Counted from the stretch's first letter, positions 1 to 8,029 are shown. The stretch: 12,460 nucleotides of DNA from Paraglaciecola arctica (GCA_003232445.1 QIJM01000094.1:1-12460); one strand, 5' to 3'. Numbers and translations are program-made. The notes: generated by a model not told the origin, from the sequence alone.

Positions 1-94
1 AAAATATTCACGGGCAACCCTGCTCTTAATTTGATCTAATTTGTTTTCCGACAACAAATGCCACAAAGGCAATCCTTGCTATCATAACGAAAAA

Positions 95-122
95 TTGTCT
101 ATAGAGTAATCAGCCATATACT
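95..122 (+). promoter_or_regulatory. Candidate distal sigma70 promoter for glmU
   Basis: TTGTCT at 95-100 (4 of 6 matches to TTGACA) and TATACT at 117-122 (5 of 6 to TATAAT) are separated by 16 bases. Transcription would start near 129 and give a leader of roughly 220 bases before glmU. AT-rich DNA throws up such matches by chance, so this is tentative. Confidence 0.35.
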
Positions 123-255
123 TTATTTTTATTAATACTGACTAAATACTAAGCATAATCATCATGTTAGAATAACCATTCGGATACTTTAGTTTCATCT
201 TCCACCGCATTTTGGAAGAAAATTTAAGTCAAACTCCATTACTGGCACACAACTA

Positions 256-284
256 CTGACAGTACATTAGCAAATAAGTAGAAT
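256..284 (+). promoter_or_regulatory. Candidate proximal sigma70 promoter for glmU
   Basis: CTGACA at 256-261 (5 of 6 matches to TTGACA) and TAGAAT at 279-284 (5 of 6 to TATAAT) are separated by the optimal 17 bases. A start near 291 would give a leader of about 55 bases before the glmU start codon. This is the best promoter match I found in the window. Confidence 0.5.
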
Positions 285-346
285 GTGGCAATGCCTAAGA
301 TGTTGCATCCACAGGCGACAAGCACCTCACTTTTAAAGGAAATCGA

Positions 347-1705
347 ATGATTTTTTCAGTAGTAGTTTTAGCAGCAGGCAAAGGGACTAGAATGAAATCT
401 TCTATGCCTAAGGTACTACACCCTATTGGTGGCAAACCCATGGTTCAACATATCATCGATACAGTAAACAAATTGGGAGCCACGAATATACATTTAGTTT
501 ACGGTCACGGACGAGAACAGTTGCAAAATAAACTCAGTCACAATGATTTGTCCTGGTGCCTGCAAGATCAACAATTAGGCACTGGTCATGCAGTCCAACA
601 AGCGGCTCCTCATATTCAAGATAATGAAGACGTGCTGATATTGGTGGGTGATGCGCCGCTGATTAAAGAATCAACATTGCAGCAGTTAATATCAGTGAAA
701 AAAGAAGCCGACCTTGCTTTGCTTACAGTGGAGTTAGAAGACCCGACTGGAATGGGTCGAATAGTCAGGCAAGGTCAACAAGTTACAGCCATTGTTGAAC
801 ACAAAGACGCGTCAGAACAGCAGCGTCAAATCAAAGAAACCAACACTGGCATGATGATTATGGGAGGTAGAGATTTAAAACGTTGGTTGTCAGCCCTAAA
901 CAATAACAATGCCCAAGGTGAATTTTACTTAACTGACGTAATTGAAATGGCCGCCAAAGAAGGCAAGTCTATTCATGCTTCTCAACCCTCTTGTGCAATT
1001 GAAGTGGAAGGGATCAATAATAGAGTCCAACTAGCGTCAATCGAACGTGCCTACCAAGCAGAACAAGCCGAAGCGTTAATGATGCAAGGTGTATCATTAT
1101 TAGATCCATCACGCTTCGACTTAAGAGGTGAATTGCATGTCGGTCAAGATATAACCATCGATGTGAATGTCATCGTTGAAGGCAAAGTGAAAATTGGCTC
1201 AAATACATCTATTGGAGCTAATTGTATGCTTATTGATTGTGAAATTGCAGATAATGCCGTTATCCATGCTAACTCCATTATTGAACAAGCAATAGTCGGC
1301 GAGAATTGTAGTGTGGGTCCCTATGCACGATTACGCCCCGGAACTGTGATGAAGGAGAAATCACGCGTAGGTAACTTTGTCGAAATGAAAAAAACCACAT
1401 TAGGCAAAGGCTCCAAAGCTAACCACCTAAGCTATTTAGGCGATACCGAAGTAGGCGAAGGTGCCAATATAGGTGCAGGCACTATCACTTGCAATTATGA
1501 CGGTATGAACAAATTCAAAACATTCATTGGAGATGGTGCTTTTATTGGATCTAACAGTGCTTTGGTGGCTCCTGTGTCAATAGGTGTGAATGCCACAGTC
1601 GGTGCGGGTTCGGTTGTCACGAAAGAGGTAGGTGACAATAAATTGGCCATTGCCAGAGCAAGGCAAAAGAATTTAAGTAGTTGGCAAAGACCTGAAAAAT
1701 CATAA
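347..1705 (+). CDS. glmU: Bifunctional GlmU: glucosamine-1-phosphate acetyltransferase / GlcNAc-1-phosphate uridylyltransferase
   Basis: Cytoplasmic enzyme for the last two steps to UDP-GlcNAc, the precursor of peptidoglycan and LPS: acetyl-CoA-dependent acetylation of glucosamine-1-phosphate, then UTP-dependent uridylyl transfer. The N-terminal pyrophosphorylase domain (about 1-225) starts with LAAGKGTRM (8-16) and PKVLH (21-25), and has the metal-binding GDAPL with D102. A linker with EGINNR leads to a left-handed beta-helix (about 250-435) of hexapeptide repeats. H360, within KANHLSYLG, aligns with the catalytic base His363 of E. coli GlmU, and NIGAGTITCNYDG follows. The 452-residue length fits the family (E. 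coli 456), so the gene looks intact. The start is supported by AAAGGA at 335-340, six bases before ATG. The gene that follows is an RND adaptor and not glmS, the usual neighbour in E. coli. Confidence 0.98.
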   Translation: MIFSVVVLAAGKGTRMKSSMPKVLHPIGGKPMVQHIIDTVNKLGATNIHLVYGHGREQLQNKLSHNDLSWCLQDQQLGTGHAVQQAAPHIQDNEDVLILVGDAPLIKESTLQQLISVKKEADLALLTVELEDPTGMGRIVRQGQQVTAIVEHKDASEQQRQIKETNTGMMIMGGRDLKRWLSALNNNNAQGEFYLTDVIEMAAKEGKSIHASQPSCAIEVEGINNRVQLASIERAYQAEQAEALMMQGVSLLDPSRFDLRGELHVGQDITIDVNVIVEGKVKIGSNTSIGANCMLIDCEIADNAVIHANSIIEQAIVGENCSVGPYARLRPGTVMKEKSRVGNFVEMKKTTLGKGSKANHLSYLGDTEVGEGANIGAGTITCNYDGMNKFKTFIGDGAFIGSNSALVAPVSIGVNATVGAGSVVTKEVGDNKLAIARARQKNLSSWQRPEKS

Positions 1706-1797
1706 AAAGACCAGTTAAATCTATGCAGATATACCTTATACCAATCCATCCTAACAATTAGCCATTTAATGTACAAAATGTCTGTGCGCCCTCCATA

Positions 1798-1828
1798 CTG
1801 CTGAAGCAGCCTGATATTTTTTGCTTCA
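1798..1828 (+). other. Inverted repeats with T-run in glmU-RND spacer (weak terminator candidate)
   Basis: Two mutually exclusive stems occur about 95 bases after the glmU stop. One is CTGC/GCAG (1798-1801 with 1806-1809, loop TGAA), followed after seven bases by six T residues (1817-1822). The other is a 7-bp stem TGAAGCA/TGCTTCA (1802-1808 with 1822-1828) that takes the T-run into its loop. The first would be a weak rho-independent terminator at best. The rest of the 1706-1909 spacer shows no gene and no convincing promoter. Confidence 0.25.
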
Positions 1829-1909
1829 CTGCCTAATTGATAATTTTCGCCATGATATTGCAGCAAAAAAAGGGTAAATTATGCGCACTTAGACTATCAC
1901 GGAAAAATC

Positions 1910-3034
1910 ATGGCGTTTATCATCAACAAACTTAGGCAACAACCCGCATGGGTTGCATTGATTATTTTTATCGCCCTTTGTTTATGGGTTGCCTCAGGTA
2001 TGCTGAAAGCGCAAAACGAAAATGACTCAGCAAAACGCAAGAGTATCGAAATACCACTAGTTAAAGTCACGGTAGAGCATGTTACTGCTCATGAGGTTAC
2101 CCGTGAAATAAGCTTGTACGGAAGGACTGAACCAGATCGGATAGCCACGTTACGCTCTGAAGTGAAAGGTTTAGTCAAAGAAGTGCATGTGCAAGAAGGT
2201 GAGCGTGTCAGTCAAGGCCAAAAGATTATAAGCATTGAAAAACGTGATGCTGTGAGCCGTTTGCAGTCTGCAAAAGCAACATTAAAGCAGCGTGAAGTAG
2301 AACTTAAAGGTGTACAATCTCTTAAAGAACAAGGTTATCAATCGCAAACAGCCTTGGCGCAAGCAATCGCTAATTTAGAAATGGCCAAAGCGGATATGGT
2401 GTCCTTCGAATTAGCCGTATTTAAGTCACAAATTATTGCGCCTTTTGATGGCATCATAAACCAGCGATTTGTTGAAGTGGGTGACTTTCTTCAGGATGGC
2501 GACAAGATCGCCATCTTAGTCGATTTAGACCCTTTGGTGATCACTGCAAATGTAACTGAGATCAATGTACATGCACTGAAAACACATCAGCAGGCAACAG
2601 GGCGTATGGTATCTGGCGATATGTTACAAGGCAAAATTCGTTATATCTCCAGTATTTCAGAGCCTGGAACCAACACCTTTAAAATTGAAGTAGAGGTACC
2701 TAATCCAGATTACACTCAAATGGCTGGCATGAGTACTGAGTTAGCTTTACCTCTAAAAACCACCTGGGCAATGCGCATTTCACCTGCTGTGATGGCACTG
2801 GATGAACAGGGGAATTTGGGCGTGAAAATCGTGGTAAATGAACATGTGAAATTTGTGCCTATCGATATTGTAAAGAGTGATAGTCAAGGTGTGTGGTTGT
2901 CTGGCATGGGTCAACAGGCAGACATTATTACCCTTGGACATGGTTTTGTGCGAGATGGTGACAAGGTGCAGGTGGTGCGCATTGATGAAGGTCGCCATTC
3001 CTCAAATAGTCTTTCTTCAAAGGCTAACCAATGA
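1910..3034 (+). CDS. RND efflux periplasmic adaptor (membrane fusion protein)
   Basis: Adaptor linking an inner-membrane RND pump to an outer-membrane channel. A hydrophobic segment (about 13-33, rich in W, I, L and A) with no lipobox cysteine suggests an uncleaved N-terminal anchor. Then come a half-lipoyl motif (VKGLVKEVHVQEGERVSQG, about 83-101), a short alpha-hairpin of roughly 55 residues, and the second half-lipoyl with APFDG (177-181). A beta-barrel region and a C-terminal membrane-proximal domain follow. The short hairpin is typical of RND adaptors and unlike the longer hairpins of the HlyD proteins later in the window. The start has only a weak ribosome site (GGA at 1901-1903). Its stop overlaps the pump start by four bases (ATGA, 3031-3034), so the two genes are surely co-expressed. 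The substrate is unknown. The family assignment is firm; the exact subfamily is not. Confidence 0.93.
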   Translation: MAFIINKLRQQPAWVALIIFIALCLWVASGMLKAQNENDSAKRKSIEIPLVKVTVEHVTAHEVTREISLYGRTEPDRIATLRSEVKGLVKEVHVQEGERVSQGQKIISIEKRDAVSRLQSAKATLKQREVELKGVQSLKEQGYQSQTALAQAIANLEMAKADMVSFELAVFKSQIIAPFDGIINQRFVEVGDFLQDGDKIAILVDLDPLVITANVTEINVHALKTHQQATGRMVSGDMLQGKIRYISSISEPGTNTFKIEVEVPNPDYTQMAGMSTELALPLKTTWAMRISPAVMALDEQGNLGVKIVVNEHVKFVPIDIVKSDSQGVWLSGMGQQADIITLGHGFVRDGDKVQVVRIDEGRHSSNSLSSKANQ

Positions 3035-6000
3035 ACAGCTTGATTTCTGGAGCCTTAAACCACAGCCGCACTGTGCTGATGGTATTTGTATTGTTGTTGG
3101 TCTCGGGTGTAGTGACTTACTCGAATATCCCCAAAGAGTCTGACCCAGACGTGCCTATCCCCGTGATTTATGTATCTATCAAACATGACGGCATTTCCCC
3201 AGAAGATTCAGCACGTATGTTGGTCAAACCCATGGAGCGCGAGTTGCGTTCCATTGATGGTGTGAAAGAGATGAAAGCCACGGCTGGTGAGGGTTTTGCC
3301 AGTATCACATTAGAATTCATCGCAGGTCTTGATTCTGACGCTGCCCTTGCTGATGTGCGAGGCAAAGTCACAGTAGCCAGAGCAAAACTACCATCAGAAA
3401 CTGAAGAGCCGACTATTCACGAAGTGACCATGGCAGGGCAGCAAGCTGCAGTGACAGTGGTGTTATCTGGCCCTGTTTCAGAAAGGGCACTAGTCACGGT
3501 GGCACGTGAGTTAAAAAAACGACTTGAAGGCATCAGTGAAGTGCTTGAAGTGGAGATTGGCGGCGACCGTGAAGATATCGTTGAGATTGTGATTGATCCC
3601 CTGTTGATGGAGTCTTATGGGCTCGACCAAAGTGATATTTTAAATTTGTTGTCACGCAACAACCGACTGGTTCCGGCTGGCACTATGGATAATGGTAAGG
3701 GCAGTTTTGCGGTTAAAGTTCCCTCTGTTTTTGAGTCAATTAAAGATGTCATGGAGCAGCCTGTTAAGGTACAAGGTGACAGTGTCATTACCTTTGAGGA
3801 CGTGGCGCAAGTCAGGCGCTCATATAAAGACCCGACTAGTTTTGCACGCTTAAACGGTGAGCCATCTGTTTCACTCGAAGTGAAAAAACGCCCCGGTGAA
3901 AATATGTTGGAAACGGTTGCTAACGTGAAAACTTTAGTCACAGCCGCACAACAATCAACTATTTGGCCTGTCAGCATTAATGTGAGTTACACCGGCGATC
4001 AAACTGTCGATGTCAATATGATGCTAAACGATCTACAAAATAACGTGTCTAGCGCAGTTATTTTAGTAGCGATTGTGATTTTGGCTATTTTAGGTCTGCG
4101 TACCGCACTTTTAGTTGGCGTGTCTATTCCGGGTTCTTTTTTGACGGGTATTTTGATTATTTCCTTATTTGGTTACACCTTAAATACAGTGGTGCTTTTT
4201 TCACTCATTATGGCTGTGGGTATGCTGGTGGATGGTGCAATAGTGGTAACCGAATATGCCGATCGTTGTATGAGTGAAGGTATGGATAAAAAAATCGCCT
4301 ACAGCAAAGCCGCACAACGTATGGCTTGGCCTATTATCGCTTCTACTGCCACTACGTTAGCCGCTTTTGCGCCGCTGATGTTTTGGCCGGGTATGATGGG
4401 CGAATTTATGAAATATCTGCCCTTCACCTTGATTGCTGTGTTGTCCGCATCATTGTTGATGGCGCTGATTTTTGTACCAGTGTTGGGCGGTGTATTTGGC
4501 AAACCTAGATATGTTTCTGAGTTCGAAAAACAGCAAATGCATGAAGCGAAAAATGGTGATGTCAGAAACTTACAGGGTTTTACGGGTAAATATATTCGTG
4601 CCCTTGCTACCGCCATTCAGCATCCGTGGAAAATTTTATTAGCTACCATAATAGTTGCCTTTTTATCCTTCACGGCTTATGGGTTATCTGGCTTAGGTAC
4701 CCAGTTCTTTCCGAATGTGGACGTTCGGGGTATCAATGTCACAGTGCGCAGTGCTGGTGATATGTCGATTTATGAAAAAGATCAAGTGGTGCGTAAAGTC
4801 GAAAATCGTTTGCTTGATATGCAGACGGTTGAAACTCTATATGTGCGTACCGGTGGGCGCGATCAAATAGGCTACCTGAGACTGAATTTAGTCGACTGGC
4901 ATTTTCGCCCTCATTCTGACGAGGTACTTAAAGACGTTCAGGCTCGGCTCAACGGTATGCCGGGCATGGATATTGAAATTACTCTAGACCAAAATGGTCC
5001 TCAATCAGGTAAAGACTTACAGATCCAGTTGACATCCCGTTTCCCGGAATTGTTAGATGAGGCGGCGTTGAAAATACGCACAGTGTTAGATAACAACGAT
5101 AAGTTTACCTCGGTCAGTGATACCGCATCTAAACCCGGTATTGAATGGCAACTTAAGGTGAATCGAGCCGATGCCGCGAGGTTTGGTGCAGATGCAACTT
5201 TGGTTGGTAGCACAGTGCAATTTATTACTAATGGCTTGAAAATTGGCGAGTACCGCCCAGATGATGTAGATGATGAGTTAGATATTCGTGTGCGTTATCC
5301 GGTTGAATCTCGGTTTATTGGTAAACTTGATGAACTCAGAATGAAAACGGCTGGAGGCATGGTGCCCATCTCCAATTTTGTAGAGCGCACAGCTAAACCC
5401 AAAACTGACTTGATCAGACATATTGATAGTCAAAGAGTGATCGTTGTAGAAGCGAATATGGTGCCCGGTGAGTTGTTGAGTATTGCACTGCCTAAATTGC
5501 AAGAACTGCTACCCGGTTTGGGGTTGGATCCTCGGGTGAATCTAACCGTTAAAGGGCAAAATGAACAACAAGATGAATCCACTGAATTTCTCAAAAATGC
5601 ATTTTCCGTGGCACTTTTTGTGATGGCGATTATTTTGGTTACACAGTTCAATAGTTTTTATCAGGCATTTTTGATTTTAAGTGCCGTGTTGTTTTCCACC
5701 GTAGGCGTATTTCTTGGTTTGCTTATTTTCCAAAAACCTTTCGGTATTGTGATGTCAGGTATTGGCGTGATTGCTTTGGCGGGCATAGTGGTGAATAACA
5801 ATATCGTGCTTATCGACACCTATAATATTTTGCGTAAAGAAGGTGTGCCTGCCATGGAAGCCATTTTACGCACAGGTGCTCAGCGCTTGCGCCCTGTTTT
5901 AATGACCACAGTCACTACTATTTTAGGTCTGCTACCCATGGTGCTCGAGGTTAATATCGACTTTATTGGGCGTAATGTAGACATTGGTGGCCCATCAACA

Positions 6001-6162
6001 CAGTGGTGGTCACAACTTGCTACAGCGGTTGCAGGTGGGTTGGCTTTTGCGACAGTTCTTACTTTAGTGCTAACACCTTGCATGTTGGCGTTAAAGGCTA
6101 GGTGGGATGAGCGTAAAGCTACAAGAGTGCCGCTTAATGCTGAACAAGGTATATATCGCTGA
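3031..6162 (+). CDS. RND efflux pump, inner-membrane permease (AcrB/MMPL superfamily)
   Basis: Proton-driven inner-membrane exporter, expected to be a trimer working with the adaptor encoded just upstream. Its 1043 residues match the usual length, and the 12-helix plan with two large periplasmic loops is visible. TM1 is about 13-33, the first loop runs to about 335, TM2-TM6 cover about 341-488, TM7 about 534-553, the second loop runs to about 850, and TM8-TM12 cover about 855-1022. The TM4 motif reads VGMLVDGAIVV, with D401 followed by G402; AcrB has two aspartates (D407-D408) there. In TM10, GIVVNNNIVLID puts N922 where AcrB has K940. The RLRPVLMTT motif (952-960) is conserved. The start is set by AAAGG (3019-3023) and the ATGA overlap. 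The pump family is certain; whether it exports drugs, lipids or metabolites cannot be told. Confidence 0.96.
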   Translation: MNSLISGALNHSRTVLMVFVLLLVSGVVTYSNIPKESDPDVPIPVIYVSIKHDGISPEDSARMLVKPMERELRSIDGVKEMKATAGEGFASITLEFIAGLDSDAALADVRGKVTVARAKLPSETEEPTIHEVTMAGQQAAVTVVLSGPVSERALVTVARELKKRLEGISEVLEVEIGGDREDIVEIVIDPLLMESYGLDQSDILNLLSRNNRLVPAGTMDNGKGSFAVKVPSVFESIKDVMEQPVKVQGDSVITFEDVAQVRRSYKDPTSFARLNGEPSVSLEVKKRPGENMLETVANVKTLVTAAQQSTIWPVSINVSYTGDQTVDVNMMLNDLQNNVSSAVILVAIVILAILGLRTALLVGVSIPGSFLTGILIISLFGYTLNTVVLFSLIMAVGMLVDGAIVVTEYADRCMSEGMDKKIAYSKAAQRMAWPIIASTATTLAAFAPLMFWPGMMGEFMKYLPFTLIAVLSASLLMALIFVPVLGGVFGKPRYVSEFEKQQMHEAKNGDVRNLQGFTGKYIRALATAIQHPWKILLATIIVAFLSFTAYGLSGLGTQFFPNVDVRGINVTVRSAGDMSIYEKDQVVRKVENRLLDMQTVETLYVRTGGRDQIGYLRLNLVDWHFRPHSDEVLKDVQARLNGMPGMDIEITLDQNGPQSGKDLQIQLTSRFPELLDEAALKIRTVLDNNDKFTSVSDTASKPGIEWQLKVNRADAARFGADATLVGSTVQFITNGLKIGEYRPDDVDDELDIRVRYPVESRFIGKLDELRMKTAGGMVPISNFVERTAKPKTDLIRHIDSQRVIVVEANMVPGELLSIALPKLQELLPGLGLDPRVNLTVKGQNEQQDESTEFLKNAFSVALFVMAIILVTQFNSFYQAFLILSAVLFSTVGVFLGLLIFQKPFGIVMSGIGVIALAGIVVNNNIVLIDTYNILRKEGVPAMEAILRTGAQRLRPVLMTTVTTILGLLPMVLEVNIDFIGRNVDIGGPSTQWWSQLATAVAGGLAFATVLTLVLTPCMLALKARWDERKATRVPLNAEQGIYR

Positions 6163-6198
6163 AATCCAACTATGACAAATTCAAATAAATAAATTAAT

Positions 6199-6227
6199 TT
6201 GCCGCAAAGCGCAGTTCAATCTACTAT
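6199..6227 (+). promoter_or_regulatory. Candidate promoter for the GST-DUF1244 pair
   Basis: TTGCCG at 6199-6204 and TACTAT at 6222-6227 each match the sigma70 consensus at 4 of 6 positions, with an ideal 17-base spacer. They lie in the 113-base gap after the RND pump. No clear terminator is seen in that gap, so read-through from the RND genes is also possible. Confidence 0.35.
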
Positions 6228-6275
6228 CTTAAGCCGTTATTCTTTGTCCCAATTTTTAATTATCTAAGGGTTATT

Positions 6276-6863
6276 ATGTTGAAATTATACGGGTCTACTA
6301 CCTCTCCTTTCGTTCGCCGTTTACGTATCTGGTTGGCCAACACTGAACATGAATTTATCAATCTTCAAATTTTTGCTGAACAAGACAGGCAAGTACTTGC
6401 GGCTAAAAATCCTACCATGAAAATACCCATGTTAGAGGATGGTGCAGATGCAGCGATGCAGACCATTTTTGATTCGAGAATTATCTATCGTTATTTAACT
6501 GATAAGTTTGATGATCCGCTGCTAAGTTGGGAGCAAGAAAACCAACTGACCCTCATTGACTCAGCCAATGACTCTTTGGTGCAAATGTTTATTTTGTCTA
6601 ATTCAGATATTCAGCCAGACGAAGATAAATTATTTTTTAAGCTGCAAAAAGAGCGAGTGAATGCGGTATTAGTGCAATTAAATGAGATGGTGGCGAGCCA
6701 ACAGTTTGCCAGTTGGAACTACCCTGCGGTATGCCTTTATTGTTTAATTGATTGGATCGAGTTTAGAAAATTACATAATATGCAGGGCTTAACCGACTTA
6801 TTGGCGTTCCATGATGATAATGCCCAACGCATTGAAGTGACCGCCACCGATCCACGAAAGTAA
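6276..6863 (+). CDS. Glutathione S-transferase family protein
   Basis: Cytoplasmic GST-fold protein of 195 residues, slightly short for the family (about 200-220). The N-terminal thioredoxin-like domain (about 1-78) begins MLKLYGSTTSPFVRRLR. Its Ser/Thr cluster at 7-10 lies where many bacterial GSTs hold the glutathione-activating residue. KIPML supplies the expected cis-proline (P51). D66-S67 in FDSRII matches the glutamate/aspartate-serine pair that binds the gamma-glutamyl group of glutathione. The C-terminal part is predicted to be helical. AAGGG (6266-6270), five bases before ATG, supports the start. The DUF1244 gene follows after 14 bases, so the pair is probably co-transcribed. Activity and substrate are not deducible; a stress-related or SspA-like non-enzymatic role is possible. 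Confidence 0.88.
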   Translation: MLKLYGSTTSPFVRRLRIWLANTEHEFINLQIFAEQDRQVLAAKNPTMKIPMLEDGADAAMQTIFDSRIIYRYLTDKFDDPLLSWEQENQLTLIDSANDSLVQMFILSNSDIQPDEDKLFFKLQKERVNAVLVQLNEMVASQQFASWNYPAVCLYCLIDWIEFRKLHNMQGLTDLLAFHDDNAQRIEVTATDPRK

Positions 6864-6877
6864 AAAACAGGTCTTAC

Positions 6878-7177
6878 ATGAACGAACAACAAAAACTCGT
6901 AGCCGAAGCTTCTGCTTTTAGACAATTACTTAAACATCTGGATGAAAACAAAGATGTGCAAAATATTGACTTGATGATCCTTGCAGATTTTTGCCGTAAT
7001 TGTTTATCAAAGTGGTATATGGCGGGTGCTAAAGAACAGGATGTAGAAATAAATTATGATCAGGCGCGTGAAGCTGTTTATGGTATGCCCTACAGTGAAT
7101 GGAAGGACAATCATCAGTTAACTGCTACACCAGAACAAATGGCTGCATTTGAAGCGCGCCAAGCGGCTCGAAAATAA
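6878..7177 (+). CDS. DUF1244 domain-containing small protein
   Basis: A 99-residue cytoplasmic protein with no signal peptide or membrane segment. It carries the hallmark of the DUF1244 (SMc04008-like) family: QNIDLMILADFCRNCLSKWY, with C39-R-N-C42 followed by SKWY, then a YGMPYSEWK block near residues 67-75. The two close cysteines could bind a metal or form a disulphide, but neither is shown here. The family is widespread in proteobacteria and has no established function that I know of. The start is supported by CAGG (6868-6871), six bases before ATG. The gene lies 14 bases after the GST-like gene and probably shares its transcript, which hints at a thiol or redox setting; that link is only inference. 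Confidence 0.92.
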   Translation: MNEQQKLVAEASAFRQLLKHLDENKDVQNIDLMILADFCRNCLSKWYMAGAKEQDVEINYDQAREAVYGMPYSEWKDNHQLTATPEQMAAFEARQAARK

Positions 7178-7223
7178 CGTCTACTAACGTTGGTATTTAA
7201 AGACACATTTTGAAACAGTTAAG

Positions 7224-7247
7224 CTAAGCTGGAACCTTCCAGTTTAG
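7224..7247. repeat. 10-bp inverted repeat (hairpin) upstream of the ABC operon
   Basis: Arms 7224-7233 (CTAAGCTGGA) and 7238-7247 (TCCAGTTTAG) pair over ten bases with one G-U pair (7228/7243) and a 4-base loop (ACCT). It lies 47 bases after the DUF1244 stop and 70 before the ATPase start. No T-run follows on either strand, so a standard rho-independent terminator is unlikely. It could be an RNA-stabilising hairpin at the end of the DUF1244 transcript, a weak terminator, or a DNA-binding site. Confidence 0.55.
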
Positions 7248-7258
7248 TGGTCGCTGCA

Positions 7259-7285
7259 TTGATAGTTGATTGGCATCCGTATAAG
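7259..7285 (+). promoter_or_regulatory. Candidate promoter of the ABC exporter operon
   Basis: TTGATA (7259-7264) and TATAAG (7280-7285) each match the sigma70 consensus at 5 of 6 positions, but the 15-base spacer is shorter than optimal. Promoters with short spacers are often weak or activator-dependent. It lies just after the 7224-7247 hairpin, and transcription would start about 25 bases before the ATPase gene. Confidence 0.35.
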
Positions 7286-7316
7286 GTAAGTCTAACGCCA
7301 TTTTAGTCAGATTATC

Positions 7317-8021
7317 ATGCTCGAACTTCGTAATATCGGCAAATCTTTTGCTAATGGATCTGAAATAGTCCATGCCTTAACAGACATATCCCTGACTATT
7401 CAACAAAACGAATTTGTCGCCTTTATGGGTAGTTCAGGCTCAGGTAAATCGACCTTAATGAATATTCTTGGCTGTTTAGACACGCCTAATCACGGCCAGT
7501 ATTTTTTGGATAACAAAGATGTAGCGAGCATGAACGATGACACCCTGTCGGCTATTCGTAACAAACATATTGGTTTTATATTTCAAACCTTTCATTTATT
7601 ACCGAAATTAGATGCTATAGGTAATGTGAAGTTGCCATTGCGCTTTAGCAATGTATCAGAAGAAGAAGCGAACTCCCGTGCTCATGATCTGTTGGATAAA
7701 GTGGGTCTAGGAAACCGTAAAACCCACAAACCTTTCGAAATGTCTGGTGGTCAGCGGCAACGTGTTGCTATTGCTCGTGCGCTAATTAACCGACCAACCG
7801 TTGTATTGGCAGATGAACCCACAGGAAATTTAGACAGCAAAACCTCGGCAGAAATCATGGCGTTATTGACCGATTTGCATCAACAAGGACAAACCATCGT
7901 CATGGTCACACACGAAGATGATATTGCTACTTATGCGCAAAGAGTGGTCACTATGCGTGATGGTCAAGTCTTACAAGATACAGGTATTAGCTTACAAGCG
8001 CCCTTAATGGCGAAAGGTTAA
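7317..8021 (+). CDS. ABC transporter ATP-binding protein (MacB/LolD type)
   Basis: Cytoplasmic ATPase that would dimerise and drive the FtsX-type permease encoded at the end of the operon. All motifs of an active nucleotide-binding domain are present: Walker A GSSGSGKST (38-46), Q-loop Q90 in FIFQTF, signature MSGGQRQ (142-148), Walker B VVLADEP with E167 (162-168), D-loop NLD (171-173) and H-loop H199 in VTHEDD. The 234-residue length is that of a stand-alone ATPase; in E. coli MacB this domain is fused to the permease. The start codon has no good ribosome site (upstream TCAGATTATC), but the protein begins exactly where LolD/MacB-type ATPases do. The first adaptor follows eight bases after the stop. 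Closely related families export macrolides, peptides or lipoproteins, so the substrate is open. Confidence 0.96.
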   Translation: MLELRNIGKSFANGSEIVHALTDISLTIQQNEFVAFMGSSGSGKSTLMNILGCLDTPNHGQYFLDNKDVASMNDDTLSAIRNKHIGFIFQTFHLLPKLDAIGNVKLPLRFSNVSEEEANSRAHDLLDKVGLGNRKTHKPFEMSGGQRQRVAIARALINRPTVVLADEPTGNLDSKTSAEIMALLTDLHQQGQTIVMVTHEDDIATYAQRVVTMRDGQVLQDTGISLQAPLMAKG

Positions 8022-8029
8022 GAGCACTT

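Larger units (their letters stand above)
1..346. other. Non-coding leader upstream of glmU
   Basis: No convincing gene is seen in this stretch on either strand; it is AT-rich with frequent stops. It holds two promoter candidates, listed separately, and several small inverted repeats. These are a 7-bp AT-rich stem (39-45 with 53-59) and a 7-bp stem TCTTCCA/TGGAAGA (198-204 with 213-219, 8-base loop). Neither is followed by a T-run, so neither is called as a terminator. In many gammaproteobacteria glmU lies just downstream of the atp operon (atpC), so this may be the atpC-glmU spacer, but no part of atpC is visible. Confidence 0.6.

Noticed and set aside
1731..1745. TTATACCAAT-like string as the end of a small dispersed repeat (MITE-like)
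   Set aside because: Similar strings seem common in marine gammaproteobacterial spacers, but no matching inverted end or second copy is visible in the window.
1495..1866. Minus-strand open frame of 123 codons over the 3' end of glmU
   Set aside because: It is mostly the antisense of a conserved glmU coding region, has no recognisable domain, and its remainder falls in AT-rich spacer.
1882..1887. TGCGCA palindrome upstream of the RND adaptor as an operator
   Set aside because: A 6-base palindrome is too short to support a binding-site call, and no second copy or regulator gene is nearby.
2877..3143. Plus-strand open frame of 88 codons across the adaptor-pump junction
   Set aside because: It is out of frame with two firm overlapping genes and resembles no protein family; it is a shadow frame.
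4299..4616. Minus-strand open frame of 105 codons inside the RND pump gene
   Set aside because: It lies wholly antisense to conserved transmembrane coding sequence with no ribosome site or domain.
6183..6201. CAAAT/ATTTG inverted repeat after the RND pump as a terminator
   Set aside because: A 5-bp AT-rich stem with a long AT-rich loop and no following T-run would be too weak to terminate.
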